Origin: Pseudomonas putida
Lineage (GTDB): Bacteria; Pseudomonadota; Gammaproteobacteria; Pseudomonadales; Pseudomonadaceae
Direction of reading: 5' to 3'
Assembly: GCA_041879295.1 (NCBI GenBank)
Contig: CP047152.1
Span: 4,779,501-4,843,500, forward strand
DNA: 64,000 bases
The translations under genes were made by a program, and so were the position numbers. This document shows, one piece after another, positions 1 to 9,139 of this stretch. Each line of letters starts with the position of its first letter. The first letter of the stretch is position 1. The notes under the pieces were generated by a model, which was not told the origin of the DNA, searched no databases, and saw only the letters and a program-made list of their open reading frames with translations.

Positions 1-630
1 GCTATCACCACGCAGGGCCTCCACCACCACCCCGGCAAACACGCCAAAGCGCTGGTACAGGGCGTTACGCATTGCGGCACTGGCCGACTGCGGCAGGATC
101 GCGGCACTGACGAAGGTCGACACCAGAATACCCAGGGCGATTTCCAGCGCCCGCCATACCGCTGCCATGAACGCCTGGTCGGGGTGTTGCAGCACCGGCA
201 GGCCGATCATCGCTGCGGTGTAGCCAGCCAGCACGAAACCATAGGCGCGGAAGGTGCGGTAGCGCATGGCACCGGCCGAGCACAGGCCCACCCACAGGGC
301 CAGGCTGGGCAGAAACAGCTCGGTGTTCTGCGGGAAGATGGCGATCAGCGCCACCATCATCGCCGAACCCGCCAAGGTACCGAGCACCCGGTAGAAGCTT
401 TTCGCGAACACATGCCCGCTTTGCGGCTGCATGACGATGAAAACAGTGATCATCGCTGTACGCGGTTGCGGCAGCTCAAGGCGCATGGCCAGCCACAAGG
501 TGATGAACGCAGCGGCCAGCACCTTGAAGATGTACACCCAGGTCACACCGTCGGTGCGTGCCCAGGCAAAGAAGCCCCGGCGCCATTCCAGGCTTTGCAG
601 CCAGCGCACGGGCAAACTGGAAGTGCTCAT
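1..630 (-). CDS. FUSC-family inner membrane efflux permease, N-terminal part
   Basis: The gene runs off the left edge; its first 210 codons are present. The protein opens with MSTSSLPVR, then a stretch rich in hydrophobic segments (around LAAAFITLWLAMRLELPQP and ITVFIVMQP) typical of the FUSC/AaeB/YccS membrane domain, which exports aromatic acids or drugs from the cytoplasm. The start ATG overlaps the stop of the outer membrane factor gene (ATGA), so the two are translationally coupled. Known systems of this kind also carry a DUF1656 protein and an HlyD-type adaptor, which would lie beyond the window edge. The substrate cannot be told from the sequence. Confidence 0.85.
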   Translation of the reverse strand, partial: MSTSSLPVRWLQSLEWRRGFFAWARTDGVTWVYIFKVLAAAFITLWLAMRLELPQPRTAMITVFIVMQPQSGHVFAKSFYRVLGTLAGSAMMVALIAIFPQNTELFLPSLALWVGLCSAGAMRYRTFRAYGFVLAGYTAAMIGLPVLQHPDQAFMAAVWRALEIALGILVSTFVSAAILPQSASAAMRNALYQRFGVFAGVVVEALRGDS

Positions 631-2156
631 TCGGCGTTATCCGGCTTCTTGTCGAAAATGGCCAGGGTGGCCGGGGTTTTCGGTGCGGCCTGGCGTTCCT
701 CTTTCGGCGCATCCTGACCGGCCTGCAGGCCACCACCCAGGGCGGTGACCAGCTCGGCATGGGCAATCAGGCGGGCGGCCTGCACCTGCTGCTGCACCTG
801 CTGCTGGCGGAACAGCAAGGTCTGGGCGTTGAGCACGTTCAGATAGTCGGTGAGGCCACGCTGGAACGCGACCATGGCAATGTCATAGGTTTTCTGCGCG
901 GCGGCGACCGATTCTGCCGCGAAGTGCGACTGCTCTTTCATCGACTCGCGACGGATCAACTGGTCGGAGATGTTCTTCAGTGCGCCGACCACCGTCTGGT
1001 TGTAGCGCGCCACGGCTACGTCGTAACCGGCCGAGGCCACCCCCAACTGCGAGCGCAGGCGCCCACCGTCAAAGATCGGCAAGCTGATGGCCGGGCCGAC
1101 GTTGTAGTTGAACTTGCGCCCGGTGAGGAATTCCAGCGGGCCACCGCCGGTGGCCATGAAGCCCAGGCTGCCGACCAGGTCGACGTTGGGGAAGAAACCG
1201 GCGTGAGCGACGTCGATGCCACGCGCCTGGGCAGCCACCTGCCAGCGGCTGGCAACCACATCAGGCCGCTGGCCGACCAGTTCGGCGGGCAGGCTCGAAG
1301 GCAGTTTCAGCGGCGCAGCCAAGACCAGGGCCGGGCGCTGCAACTGCGCACCTTCCCCCGGCCCCTTGCCGGCCAGCGCCGCGAGTTGGTTGCGGGTCAG
1401 GGCAATTTCTTCGTCGAGGCTGTCGAGCTGGCGGTGGGTTTCCGGCAGCGGCGCTTCGGCCTGGCTGACTTCGAAATGCGTGCCGATACCGGCATCCAGG
1501 CGACGCTTGGCCAGGGCCAGGATCTGCTCCTGCTGTTCCAGTTCGGCCTTGACGATATCGCGCTGGGCAAAATGCAGGCTGAGCTGGATGTAGGCACGCA
1601 CCACATTGTTCTGCAACTCCAGTTGCGCCTGGCGGGCTTCGGCCACGCTCATGTGCGCCTGGTCCACGGCCTGCTCGCTGGCATTGCGTTCACGGCCCCA
1701 CAAGTCGAGGGCGTAGCTAAAGCCGATGGCAGCGTTGTTGTCCCAGGTGTTGGCACCGGACAGCGCGCCAGGGCCATAGAACTGATCTTCCGGCCAGTTG
1801 TGGCGCTTGAGCGTAGCTTGGCCGTTGGCCTGGAGCTTTTCAGCCGACTCGACCACGCCAGCCATGGCCTTGGCTTCGCGCACCCGCGCTGCGGCCATGG
1901 CCAGGCTTGGGCTACCGGCAACGGCCAGGGTAATCCAGCGGTCCAGCTGTGGGTCACCATAAGCGCGCCACCACTGCTGGTCGGGCCAGTGAGCGTCGGT
2001 CGCGGCTTCGCGAATGGCCGCGTCGGTGGTCAAGGTATTGGCTTGCAGCGTCTTGCTTTGCGGGGCGATGCCCCAGGTTCCGATACAGCCACTCAAGGTG
2101 AGGGCAAGGGCACAGGCACTGAACGCCTTGAGCGTTCTGATGATGCGACGCGGCAC
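627..2156 (-). CDS. NodT/OprM-type outer membrane efflux lipoprotein
   Basis: A 509-residue outer membrane channel subunit of a tripartite efflux pump. The N-terminus is a lipoprotein signal with the lipobox LSGC, so Cys24 should be lipidated. Two internally repeated outer membrane efflux domains follow; the C-terminal half carries the usual signatures, such as QRPDV in the second half and ISLPIFDGGRLRS near residue 350. It is first in an operon with the FUSC permease and shares a 4-bp overlap with it. A LysR regulator is divergently transcribed about 190 bp upstream and probably controls the pump. Length is normal for the NodT family. Confidence 0.9.
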   Translation of the reverse strand: MPRRIIRTLKAFSACALALTLSGCIGTWGIAPQSKTLQANTLTTDAAIREAATDAHWPDQQWWRAYGDPQLDRWITLAVAGSPSLAMAAARVREAKAMAGVVESAEKLQANGQATLKRHNWPEDQFYGPGALSGANTWDNNAAIGFSYALDLWGRERNASEQAVDQAHMSVAEARQAQLELQNNVVRAYIQLSLHFAQRDIVKAELEQQEQILALAKRRLDAGIGTHFEVSQAEAPLPETHRQLDSLDEEIALTRNQLAALAGKGPGEGAQLQRPALVLAAPLKLPSSLPAELVGQRPDVVASRWQVAAQARGIDVAHAGFFPNVDLVGSLGFMATGGGPLEFLTGRKFNYNVGPAISLPIFDGGRLRSQLGVASAGYDVAVARYNQTVVGALKNISDQLIRRESMKEQSHFAAESVAAAQKTYDIAMVAFQRGLTDYLNVLNAQTLLFRQQQVQQQVQAARLIAHAELVTALGGGLQAGQDAPKEERQAAPKTPATLAIFDKKPDNAE

Positions 2157-2347
2157 AGCTGCGATTTCCCGAGGAAGAAGTGAAGAGGCCGAGCAATTCT
2201 AGGGGGCGGCAGCACTGGCGATAAGCGCAGATTCCTGCGAATCTTTGTTACCAAAACGGCGATAATCCGCCTTTGGTCGAAGGCAACTTTTTCTCTTTTC
2301 TAGGTTACTTCGTGACACAATTTTGTCCTCTACCTCGAGAGTGACCC

Positions 2348-3295
2348 ATGGACACCCTGCAAAACATGCGTGCTTTCAGTTGCGTAGCCCAATTAGGCAG
2401 CTTCACTGCCGCTGCGGCGCAACTGGATACGACCACCGCGAACGTGTCGCGGGCGGTCTCCAACCTGGAAGCCCATCTGCAAACAAGGCTGCTCAACCGT
2501 ACCACCCGCCGCATTGCGCTGACCGAAGCCGGCAAGCGCTACCTGATGCGTTGCGAACAGATTCTTACCTACGTCGAAGAAGCCGAGGCCGAAGCCAGCG
2601 ACGCCCATGCGCGCCCGGCCGGGCAGTTGAAGGTGCATTCGATGACCGGGGTCGGCCAGCACTTTGTGGTCGATGCCATCGCCCGCTACCGCGAAACGCA
2701 CCCGGACGTGACCTTCGACCTGACCATGGCCAACCGCGTGCCCGACCTGCTCGACGAGGGTTACGACGTCTCCATCGTGCTGGCCACCGAACTGCCCGAC
2801 TCAGGGTTCGTTTCGCAGCGCCTGGGCATCACCTACAGCATTGTCTGTGCCTCGCCCGCCTACATCGCCCAGCATGGCGTGGCGCACAAGCCTGCCGACC
2901 TACTCAAGCACGCCTGCCTGCGCATGGTCAGCCCGGTCATACCGCTGGAGAAATGGCTGTTCGATGGCCCGGAAGGCCAAGAGATGGTCAACATCACCAG
3001 TTCGCCGTTCATGGTGAACACCGCCGATGCCATGAAGACTGCGATCCGCAGTGGCATGGGCGTAGGCGTGCTGCCGATCTATTCGGCTATCGAGGGCCTG
3101 CGGGACGGTAGCCTGGTAAGGGTGCTGCCCGAATATCGCCTGCAGGAGCTGAACCTGTATGCCATCTATCCATCGCGGCAGTATCTGGATGCCAAGATCA
3201 AGACCTGGGTAGAGTACCTGCGCAACTCGCTGCCAGAGATTCTTGCCGCGCATGAGGCAGACCTGAAAACCCATCAGGTGCTGATCGCCAACTAA
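2348..3295 (+). CDS. LysR-family transcriptional regulator
   Basis: A 315-residue LysR-type regulator. The N-terminal winged helix spans about residues 1-60 (FTAAAAQLDTTTANVSRAV, then TRLLNRTTRRIALTEAGKRYL), followed by a periplasmic-binding-like effector domain. The ATG chosen begins MDTLQNMRAF, the canonical LysR opening. It is divergent from the NodT/FUSC efflux operon, the classic layout for a LysR regulator and its target. The effector is unknown; an aromatic acid would fit the FUSC pump, but that is inference. Confidence 0.9.
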   Translation: MDTLQNMRAFSCVAQLGSFTAAAAQLDTTTANVSRAVSNLEAHLQTRLLNRTTRRIALTEAGKRYLMRCEQILTYVEEAEAEASDAHARPAGQLKVHSMTGVGQHFVVDAIARYRETHPDVTFDLTMANRVPDLLDEGYDVSIVLATELPDSGFVSQRLGITYSIVCASPAYIAQHGVAHKPADLLKHACLRMVSPVIPLEKWLFDGPEGQEMVNITSSPFMVNTADAMKTAIRSGMGVGVLPIYSAIEGLRDGSLVRVLPEYRLQELNLYAIYPSRQYLDAKIKTWVEYLRNSLPEILAAHEADLKTHQVLIAN

Positions 3296-3357
3296 AAAGC
3301 TGCTGCATTGCGGGGGCGGACAATGGTAGGTTGCTAACCATTGATTTCGCCTGTTCC

Positions 3358-3434
3358 GCCCCTTTCGCGGGCAAGCCCGCTCCTGCAAGGCACCGCGCCC
3401 CCTGCAGGTGCGGGCTTGCCCGCGAAGGGGCCAG
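3358..3434. repeat. REP inverted pair
   Basis: Two facing copies of the Pseudomonas REP core (CGCGGGCAAGCCCGCTCCTG and its complement) separated by a short spacer, between the LysR gene and the dehydrogenase gene. The pair can fold into a long hairpin. Confidence 0.85.
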
Positions 3435-3469
3435 CACAGCCCAACCCCGCCTTGCAGAGAAGTTGCCCG

Positions 3470-4444
3470 ATGAAAAAGACCGTCCTGGCCTTCAGCCGAA
3501 TCACCCCGGCCATGGCCGAACGCCTGCAGCAAGACTTCAACGTGATCCTGCCCAACCCCAAGCTCGGCGACATCAGCGCCCAGTTCAACGAAGCCCTGCC
3601 CGAAGCCCATGGCCTGATTGGCGTTGGCCGCAAGCTCGGCCGCGTCCAGCTTGAGGGTGCGGCCAGGCTGGAGGTGGTGTCCAGCGTGTCGGTCGGCTAT
3701 GACAACTACGACCTCGACTACTTCAACGAGCGCGGCATCGCACTGACCAACACGCCTGACGTGCTGACCGAAAGCACCGCCGACCTGGGCTTCTCGCTGA
3801 TCATGGGCTGCGCCCGCCGCACCGCCGAGCTGGATGCCTGGACCAAGGCCGGCAACTGGCAGGCCACCGTAGGCCCGGCCCACTTCGGCAGTGATGTGCA
3901 TGGCAAGACCCTGGGTATTGTCGGCATGGGCAACATTGGTGCAGCAGTGGCACGCCGTGGCCGCTTCGGCTTCAACATGCCGATCCTGTACAGCGGCAAC
4001 AGCCGCAAGACCGCGCTGGAGCAGGAGCTGGGCGCGCAGTTCCGCAGCCTGGATCAGTTGCTGGCCGAAGCCGACTTCGTGGTCATCGTGGTGCCATTGT
4101 CCGAAGCCACCCGCAAACTGATCAGCAGCCGAGAGCTGAAGCTGATGAAGCCGAGTGCGTTCCTGATCAACATTGCCCGTGGGCCGGTGGTGGATGAAGC
4201 AGCGCTGATCGAGGCGCTACAGGACGGCACCATTCGCGGCGCAGGCCTGGACGTGTACGAGAAAGAACCACTGAGCGATTCGCCGCTGTTCAAGCTGCCC
4301 AACGCGCTGACCTTGCCGCACATTGGCTCGGCCACTGCCGAGACCCGTGAGGCCATGGCCAACCGGGCGATCGACAACCTGCGTGCGGCGCTGCTGGGCG
4401 AGCGGCCGCGGGACCTGGTGAACCCGCAGGTGTGGAAGGGCTGA
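3470..4444 (+). CDS. ghrB: D-2-hydroxyacid dehydrogenase (GhrB-like)
   Basis: A 324-residue NAD(P)H-dependent reductase of the D-isomer 2-hydroxyacid dehydrogenase family, closest in character to glyoxylate/hydroxypyruvate or 2-ketogluconate reductase. The Rossmann nucleotide motif GIVGMGNIG lies near residue 150. The catalytic Arg sits in INIARGPVVDEAALIEAL near residue 236, Glu near 265 and His in LPHIGSAT near 283. I chose the ATG at 3470 (MKKTVLAFSR) because the open frame further upstream runs through the REP pair. The precise substrate is uncertain, so the symbol is a family-level assignment. No operon partner is evident; REP pairs flank it on both sides. Confidence 0.85.
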   Translation: MKKTVLAFSRITPAMAERLQQDFNVILPNPKLGDISAQFNEALPEAHGLIGVGRKLGRVQLEGAARLEVVSSVSVGYDNYDLDYFNERGIALTNTPDVLTESTADLGFSLIMGCARRTAELDAWTKAGNWQATVGPAHFGSDVHGKTLGIVGMGNIGAAVARRGRFGFNMPILYSGNSRKTALEQELGAQFRSLDQLLAEADFVVIVVPLSEATRKLISSRELKLMKPSAFLINIARGPVVDEAALIEALQDGTIRGAGLDVYEKEPLSDSPLFKLPNALTLPHIGSATAETREAMANRAIDNLRAALLGERPRDLVNPQVWKG

Positions 4445-4465
4445 CCGTTTTGGAGTGCCTGTGCT

Positions 4466-4541
4466 GGCCTCTTCGCGGGTAAACCCGCTCCAAACGGTGC
4501 GCACTGCCCTGTAGGAGCGGGTTTACCCGCGAAAGGGCCGG
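4466..4541. repeat. REP inverted pair
   Basis: Facing REP copies (TTCGCGGGTAAACCCGCTCC and complement) between the convergent dehydrogenase and EamA genes. The hairpin may also act as a bidirectional transcription end. Confidence 0.85.
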
Positions 4542-4558
4542 CCCAGGCAACCCATCAC

Positions 4559-5461
4559 CTATTTGGCGACCACAACACCCTCAGCCCCCCTGGCCCGGGG
4601 CTTGCGAAACACCAGCACATTCCCCGCCATCACCGCCACCAAGCCGAGCAAGGCCGGCGCCGTCCACTGGTAACCCTCTGCCACCGCCGACACATTCAAC
4701 GCCACCAAGGGGAACAGTACCGTGCAGTAAGCTGCCCGCTCCGGCCCCATACGCCCGACTAGGGTCAGGTAGGCAGTGAAGGCAATCACCGACCCCGGCA
4801 CCACCAGGTACAGCAGCGAACCGATGTAGCGCGCATTCCACTCCATGCTGAACGGCACGCCGCTGACCACACAGAACACCGCCAGCATCACCGCCCCATA
4901 GACCATGCCCCAGGCATTGGTAGTCATCGGCTTGAGCCCGGCCTTCTGCTGCATGCTCGACAGCATGTTGCCGGCCGAGAAGCACAGCGTGCCCAACAGG
5001 GCCAAGCCAAGGCCGTACAGGGTTTCGCGGCTGGCTGCGTGATGCGAGAGCTCCGGCCAGAACAGCAGGCCCAGGCCAAGCAGGCCCAAGGCACCACCGG
5101 CAAGTACATTGGTGGCGATTTTCTGGCCGAAGAAAATTCGGGCGTTAAGCGCGTTCCACAGTGTGGCGGTTGAGAACACCACCGCGATCAGGCCGCTGGC
5201 GATCCACTGGCTGGCGCTGAGGAAGCAGATGAAGTTGACGCAGAACAGGCACAGGCCCTGGGCCAGGCAGATCTGGTGGCCCCGGCGGTTCATGGGTTGC
5301 AGCCGACGGGTCAACAACAGGAAAGCAAACAGGATCAGGCCAGCCAGGGCGAAGCGGTAGACGATCGACACCGGGATCGCGACCACGCCTAGCTGGAGTT
5401 TCAGGGCGATCCAGGTGGTGCCCCAGATCAGGACGGTGAGCAGATAGAGTGACAGGTTCAT
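4559..5461 (-). CDS. EamA/DMT-superfamily permease
   Basis: A 300-residue inner membrane protein with about ten hydrophobic segments in two EamA repeats, the drug/metabolite transporter fold. The opening MNLSLYLLTVLIWGTTWIAL carries the WGTTW motif common to EamA exporters. Substrate unknown; metabolite or amino-acid export is typical. The AraC regulator starts about 185 bp away in the divergent direction and may control it. Confidence 0.88.
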   Translation of the reverse strand: MNLSLYLLTVLIWGTTWIALKLQLGVVAIPVSIVYRFALAGLILFAFLLLTRRLQPMNRRGHQICLAQGLCLFCVNFICFLSASQWIASGLIAVVFSTATLWNALNARIFFGQKIATNVLAGGALGLLGLGLLFWPELSHHAASRETLYGLGLALLGTLCFSAGNMLSSMQQKAGLKPMTTNAWGMVYGAVMLAVFCVVSGVPFSMEWNARYIGSLLYLVVPGSVIAFTAYLTLVGRMGPERAAYCTVLFPLVALNVSAVAEGYQWTAPALLGLVAVMAGNVLVFRKPRARGAEGVVVAK

Positions 5462-5495
5462 GGCGGCAGTTCCTTGGGCCTTTGGAGATCGGTGC

Positions 5496-5531
5496 CCGGC
5501 GCTTCGCGGGTAAACCCGCTCCTACAGGGAT
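5496..5531. repeat. single REP element
   Basis: One REP copy (CGCGGGTAAACCCGCTCCTA) in the interval between the divergent EamA and AraC genes, without a visible facing partner. Confidence 0.75.
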
Positions 5532-5646
5532 CACCAGTGTTCTTTCGATCGGCCTCTGGCTGCTTGCATAAACTTGCGCTTTTCTTGCACCGGTAGATGT
5601 CACTCGCTCCAGTGCACAGTAGGATGGCTGGCAAGAGGACCCGCCA

Positions 5647-6522
5647 ATGACGCCACTCAACCAGTTGCAAGTGTTCAACGCCATGCATGCCTCGCCCCAC
5701 GCCAGGCTGGAGCTGAGCGCACACCTGGGCGACGGCCTGGCGGCGGCGTTGTGGAGCAACCGTGACGATGCCCGCGACTACCAGGCACCCAGCCATCACA
5801 CCCTGTCGTGCTACATCGCCGACGGCACCGGCACTTTCCGCCGCCAGCGCCCGGCCGACAAAGGTGCACCCGACAAGCTGTGCGTGATGCCGGCCGGGCA
5901 GGAATCGAACTGGGTCGTCAATGGCGCGATCCGCCTGGCGCACCTGTATGTCAGCGAGGCGCAGTTCGCCTTGGGCTGTGTGCGTCTGCTCGACCGGGAA
6001 CCGCGCGAACTGCAATTGCAGGAAGCAACCTTTCTGGACGACCCGCAGCAGGCTGCACGCTTTCGTCAATTGATCCAGCTGGATTGGGGCGAACCCGGCG
6101 AGCGCCTGCTGGCCAGCAGCCTGGCGCACGAGATCGTTGACCATGCGCTGCTCAGCCAGGTCGGGTTGCGCCACGGCCTGCGCCTGAAAGGCGGGCTGGC
6201 GCCAAACCTGCGCCGGCAACTGGCAGACTACATCGAGGCACACCTGGACCAGCCCATCACCCTGGGCGAGCTGGCGCTGCGCTGCAACTTGTCCGAATAC
6301 CACTTCGCGCGCATGTTCCGCGCCAGCTTTGGGCTCCCGCCGCACCAGTATCTGCTGGCCCGGCGGCTGCACCGGGCATGCCAGCTGTTGCGGCTGGGCG
6401 TGTTACCCCTGGGGGAGATTGCCTTGTTGTGCGGGTTTGCCAGTGCCAGCCATTTCAGCAACCGGTTTCGGCAGGCCCTGGGTGCCACACCTGGCGAATA
6501 CCGCAGCGCCTTTGTCATCTGA
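5647..6522 (+). CDS. AraC-family transcriptional regulator
   Basis: A 291-residue regulator. The C-terminal 100 residues hold the two helix-turn-helix units of AraC proteins (LGELALRCNLSEYHFARMF and LGEIALLCGFASASHFSNRF, followed by GATPGEYR). The N-terminal part is a cupin-like sensing domain. The start is supported by an AGAGGA ribosome site upstream of ATG. It lies between the divergent EamA gene and the convergent TonB receptor; either could be its target. Confidence 0.9.
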   Translation: MTPLNQLQVFNAMHASPHARLELSAHLGDGLAAALWSNRDDARDYQAPSHHTLSCYIADGTGTFRRQRPADKGAPDKLCVMPAGQESNWVVNGAIRLAHLYVSEAQFALGCVRLLDREPRELQLQEATFLDDPQQAARFRQLIQLDWGEPGERLLASSLAHEIVDHALLSQVGLRHGLRLKGGLAPNLRRQLADYIEAHLDQPITLGELALRCNLSEYHFARMFRASFGLPPHQYLLARRLHRACQLLRLGVLPLGEIALLCGFASASHFSNRFRQALGATPGEYRSAFVI

Positions 6523-6552
6523 AACCGGGTCCGCTCTGCGGCCCCCGATGAC

Positions 6553-8943
6553 CTAGAACTCGAAGGTGCTCGACAAACTTACCTGCCGCGCATCGCCGAC
6601 CGCCACAAAGTACTGGTTCACCGCCGAGCTGTAATACACCTTGTCGAACAGGTTCTTCACGTTCAATTGCAGGCGCACGTTGTGTTCGTCGAGTTGGGTC
6701 TCGTAGGTGGCAAACGCATCGGCAACGGTATAGCTTGGCAGGTCGAAGGTGTTGGTCGAGTTACCCGAACGCTCGCCTACATAACGTGCCCCGGCACCGA
6801 AGCGCAGCCGGTCCCCCCCGAACAGGCTGCCAAAGTCATACACCGCCGACAGCGAGCCACTGTGCCGGGCCACGTTCTGCAGGCGGTTGCCCTGAAGATC
6901 AGGGTCCTTGGTTACCTTGGCATCGGTCAATGCATAGCTGCCGATCAGGCTCCAGCGCTCGCTGAGCTGGCCGGTCACGTCGAGCTCCACACCGCGTGAA
7001 CTGACCTCACCCGCATTGCTGTAGACCGTCTCGCGGGTAATGGCGTCAATATTCGAAACCAGCACATTGCGTTTGGTGATATCGAACAACGCCAGGGTGC
7101 CCGTGATACGGCCCGGCATGTCGAGCTTGGCGCCCAGCTCCCACGCCTTGCCCTCCTCAGGTGCCACCGAGGCGTCGAGCACAACATTGCCGGTCAGCGG
7201 CGCGATGGTCGAGTTGGGCTTGAACGACTCGCTGTAGCTGCCATAGAACGAGAGCTGGTCGTCGACTTTGTAAACGATACCGGCGTGAGGTACCCAGGCC
7301 TGGCCACTGCTGTCGGTATTGGCCTTGAACGGGCGACCGCGGCCAGCGTACTGGTCGTACTGCTGGAAGCGGGTTCCTGCTACAAGGATCCAGTGGTCAT
7401 CGAGGTGCAGCGCGTCCTGCACGAACAGCGCATCGGTGCGCAGCTTGTCGGTCTGGTCGCTGTCGCTGGCGCGTACGTTGGAACCCTCCACTTCCTGTCC
7501 GTAGACCGGGTCCAGATAACTGAACGTGGACTGCGGTGTCTGGCGGATCAGGTCACCGCGAAAGATCTTGCGGTCTTCATGGTCGATGCCGAACAGCAGG
7601 TCATGCTGCATCCCCGCCAGCTCGACATTGCCATTGAGGCTCAGGGTCACGAACTGGTCACGGCTCATGGCATTGTGGGTGCCGTCGATGCTGCGTGTCA
7701 GCGTGCCTTGGGTTTCGTTGACGCCGGTCACGCGAACCTGGCTGGCATCGTAGGTCTCACGATTGAAGCTGTAGCCGAAGTGCAGCTTCCAGTCATCGGC
7801 CAGTTGATGGTCGACTTCCAGGCGATACAGGTCGGAGCGCCCTTCCATGTCGTTGAACGGCTCGTCCAGTCGGCGTGTGGCGGGGATATTCAGCGGGTGG
7901 CCGTTGTTGCCGAACGCGGTGCCACGGTCGAAGGGGTAGAGAAATTCACGGTGCTCGTAGGCCAGCACCACCTGGGTGTCTTCGCCCAGCCAGGCCAGCG
8001 ACGGCGCCACCAGCGATTCGCGGTGCACGCCGTAGTTGCGCCAGTAGTCTTCGTCTTCGTGGTCGACGATCAGGCGGTAGGCGAAGTTGCTGTCGCCCAG
8101 TGCGCCCGTGCTGTCGAGCCCGCCACCACTGCCGTTCTTGCCGCTGCCATAGGTCGAGCCGCGCACGGTCAGGGCGTTGTACTGCTGCAACTGCGGACGC
8201 TTGCTGACCACGTTGATGACCCCACCCGGGTCCTGGATACCGTACAGCAGCGAGGCAGGCCCCTTGAGCACTTCGACCCGCTCGGTGCTGGCATTGAGGT
8301 TGCGACCCTGCACCACGGGCATGCCATCGCGCATGATCGAGCCGTCGCGGTTGTCGCCGAAGCCACGTTTCATCACCGTGTCGGATGTGCCGCCGAAGTT
8401 GTTGCCCTGGGTAATGCCGCTGACGTTGGCCAGGGCGTCATCGAGGTTGCGCGGGGCCTGGTCGCGGATGACCTGGGCCGGTACCACGTTGATTGCCTGA
8501 GGGATGTCCTGGCTCGGTCCCTGCCCGCGCATGATCGAAGCGCTGGCCGGTGGCTGATAGCTGTAGTCGTCCAGTTGCGAGGTCACGGTGGTGGCCTGCA
8601 GGTTGAGGGCTCCGGAGGTGTCTGCAGGTTCGAGCGTCAAGGTACGTGCGTCGACGCGGCGCCAGGCCAGCCCAGCATTGCCCAGCAGTTGTTGCAGCGC
8701 CTGCTCGGCGCTGAACCGACCATTCAGCGCCGGCGCTTGCACGCCCGGCAGCTCGAGGGTGTAGACCACGCTCTGGCCAGCGGTACGGCTGAAGGCGTTC
8801 AGAGCCTGGGCCAAGGGTTGGGCCGGCTGGGCGAAGGTATAGGCCTGCAGCTGCTCGGCCGCGCTTGCCAAGGGGGCGACAGCGAAGGCCGGGAGCGCAG
8901 CAAGGCCGAACCAGAGAGGGACGCAACGCGGGGAGAACTTCAT
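6553..8943 (-). CDS. TonB-dependent siderophore receptor with signalling domain (FecA/FpvA type)
   Basis: A 796-residue outer membrane ferric-siderophore receptor. The order is: signal peptide (to about residue 28); secretin/TonB N-terminal signalling domain (about 30-105, YTFAQPAQPLAQALNAF onward); plug domain (IPQAINVVPAQVIRD, then VLKGPASLLYG and GGVINVVSKRP); and a 22-strand barrel ending in Phe (SLSSTFEF), as outer membrane barrels do. The signalling domain means siderophore binding is reported to FecR. The receptor lies downstream of the sigma/anti-sigma pair, with a REP pair in the 196-bp gap. The siderophore is unknown. Confidence 0.93.
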   Translation of the reverse strand: MKFSPRCVPLWFGLAALPAFAVAPLASAAEQLQAYTFAQPAQPLAQALNAFSRTAGQSVVYTLELPGVQAPALNGRFSAEQALQQLLGNAGLAWRRVDARTLTLEPADTSGALNLQATTVTSQLDDYSYQPPASASIMRGQGPSQDIPQAINVVPAQVIRDQAPRNLDDALANVSGITQGNNFGGTSDTVMKRGFGDNRDGSIMRDGMPVVQGRNLNASTERVEVLKGPASLLYGIQDPGGVINVVSKRPQLQQYNALTVRGSTYGSGKNGSGGGLDSTGALGDSNFAYRLIVDHEDEDYWRNYGVHRESLVAPSLAWLGEDTQVVLAYEHREFLYPFDRGTAFGNNGHPLNIPATRRLDEPFNDMEGRSDLYRLEVDHQLADDWKLHFGYSFNRETYDASQVRVTGVNETQGTLTRSIDGTHNAMSRDQFVTLSLNGNVELAGMQHDLLFGIDHEDRKIFRGDLIRQTPQSTFSYLDPVYGQEVEGSNVRASDSDQTDKLRTDALFVQDALHLDDHWILVAGTRFQQYDQYAGRGRPFKANTDSSGQAWVPHAGIVYKVDDQLSFYGSYSESFKPNSTIAPLTGNVVLDASVAPEEGKAWELGAKLDMPGRITGTLALFDITKRNVLVSNIDAITRETVYSNAGEVSSRGVELDVTGQLSERWSLIGSYALTDAKVTKDPDLQGNRLQNVARHSGSLSAVYDFGSLFGGDRLRFGAGARYVGERSGNSTNTFDLPSYTVADAFATYETQLDEHNVRLQLNVKNLFDKVYYSSAVNQYFVAVGDARQVSLSSTFEF

Positions 8944-9050
8944 GGACGCTGACCTGTGAGGGGTGATTATTGCGAATCAATCGCACTTTCACTCATTACA
9001 CGGATACCACGTGCTGTTACCTCACCTGTGCCTGGAAATATTTTTGCTGT

Positions 9051-9132
9051 GCCGGCCTCTTCGCGGGTAAACCCGCTCCTACAGGGGGCGCGCAACGCTG
9101 TAGGGGCGGGTTTACCCGTGAAGAGGCTGGCA
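9051..9132. repeat. REP inverted pair
   Basis: Facing REP copies between the FecR gene and the receptor gene. The potential hairpin could uncouple receptor expression from the upstream sigma operon by stabilising or ending transcripts. Confidence 0.85.
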
Positions 9133-9139
9133 CAGGCAA

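Noticed and set aside
558..2183. Long plus-strand open frame of 541 codons opposite the NodT gene
   Set aside because: Antisense shadow of a GC-rich gene; the minus-strand product has a lipobox and clear OMF signatures, the plus product matches nothing.
7285..8952. Plus-strand open frame of 555 codons opposite the TonB receptor
   Set aside because: Shadow of the receptor gene; low-complexity composition and no domain signature.
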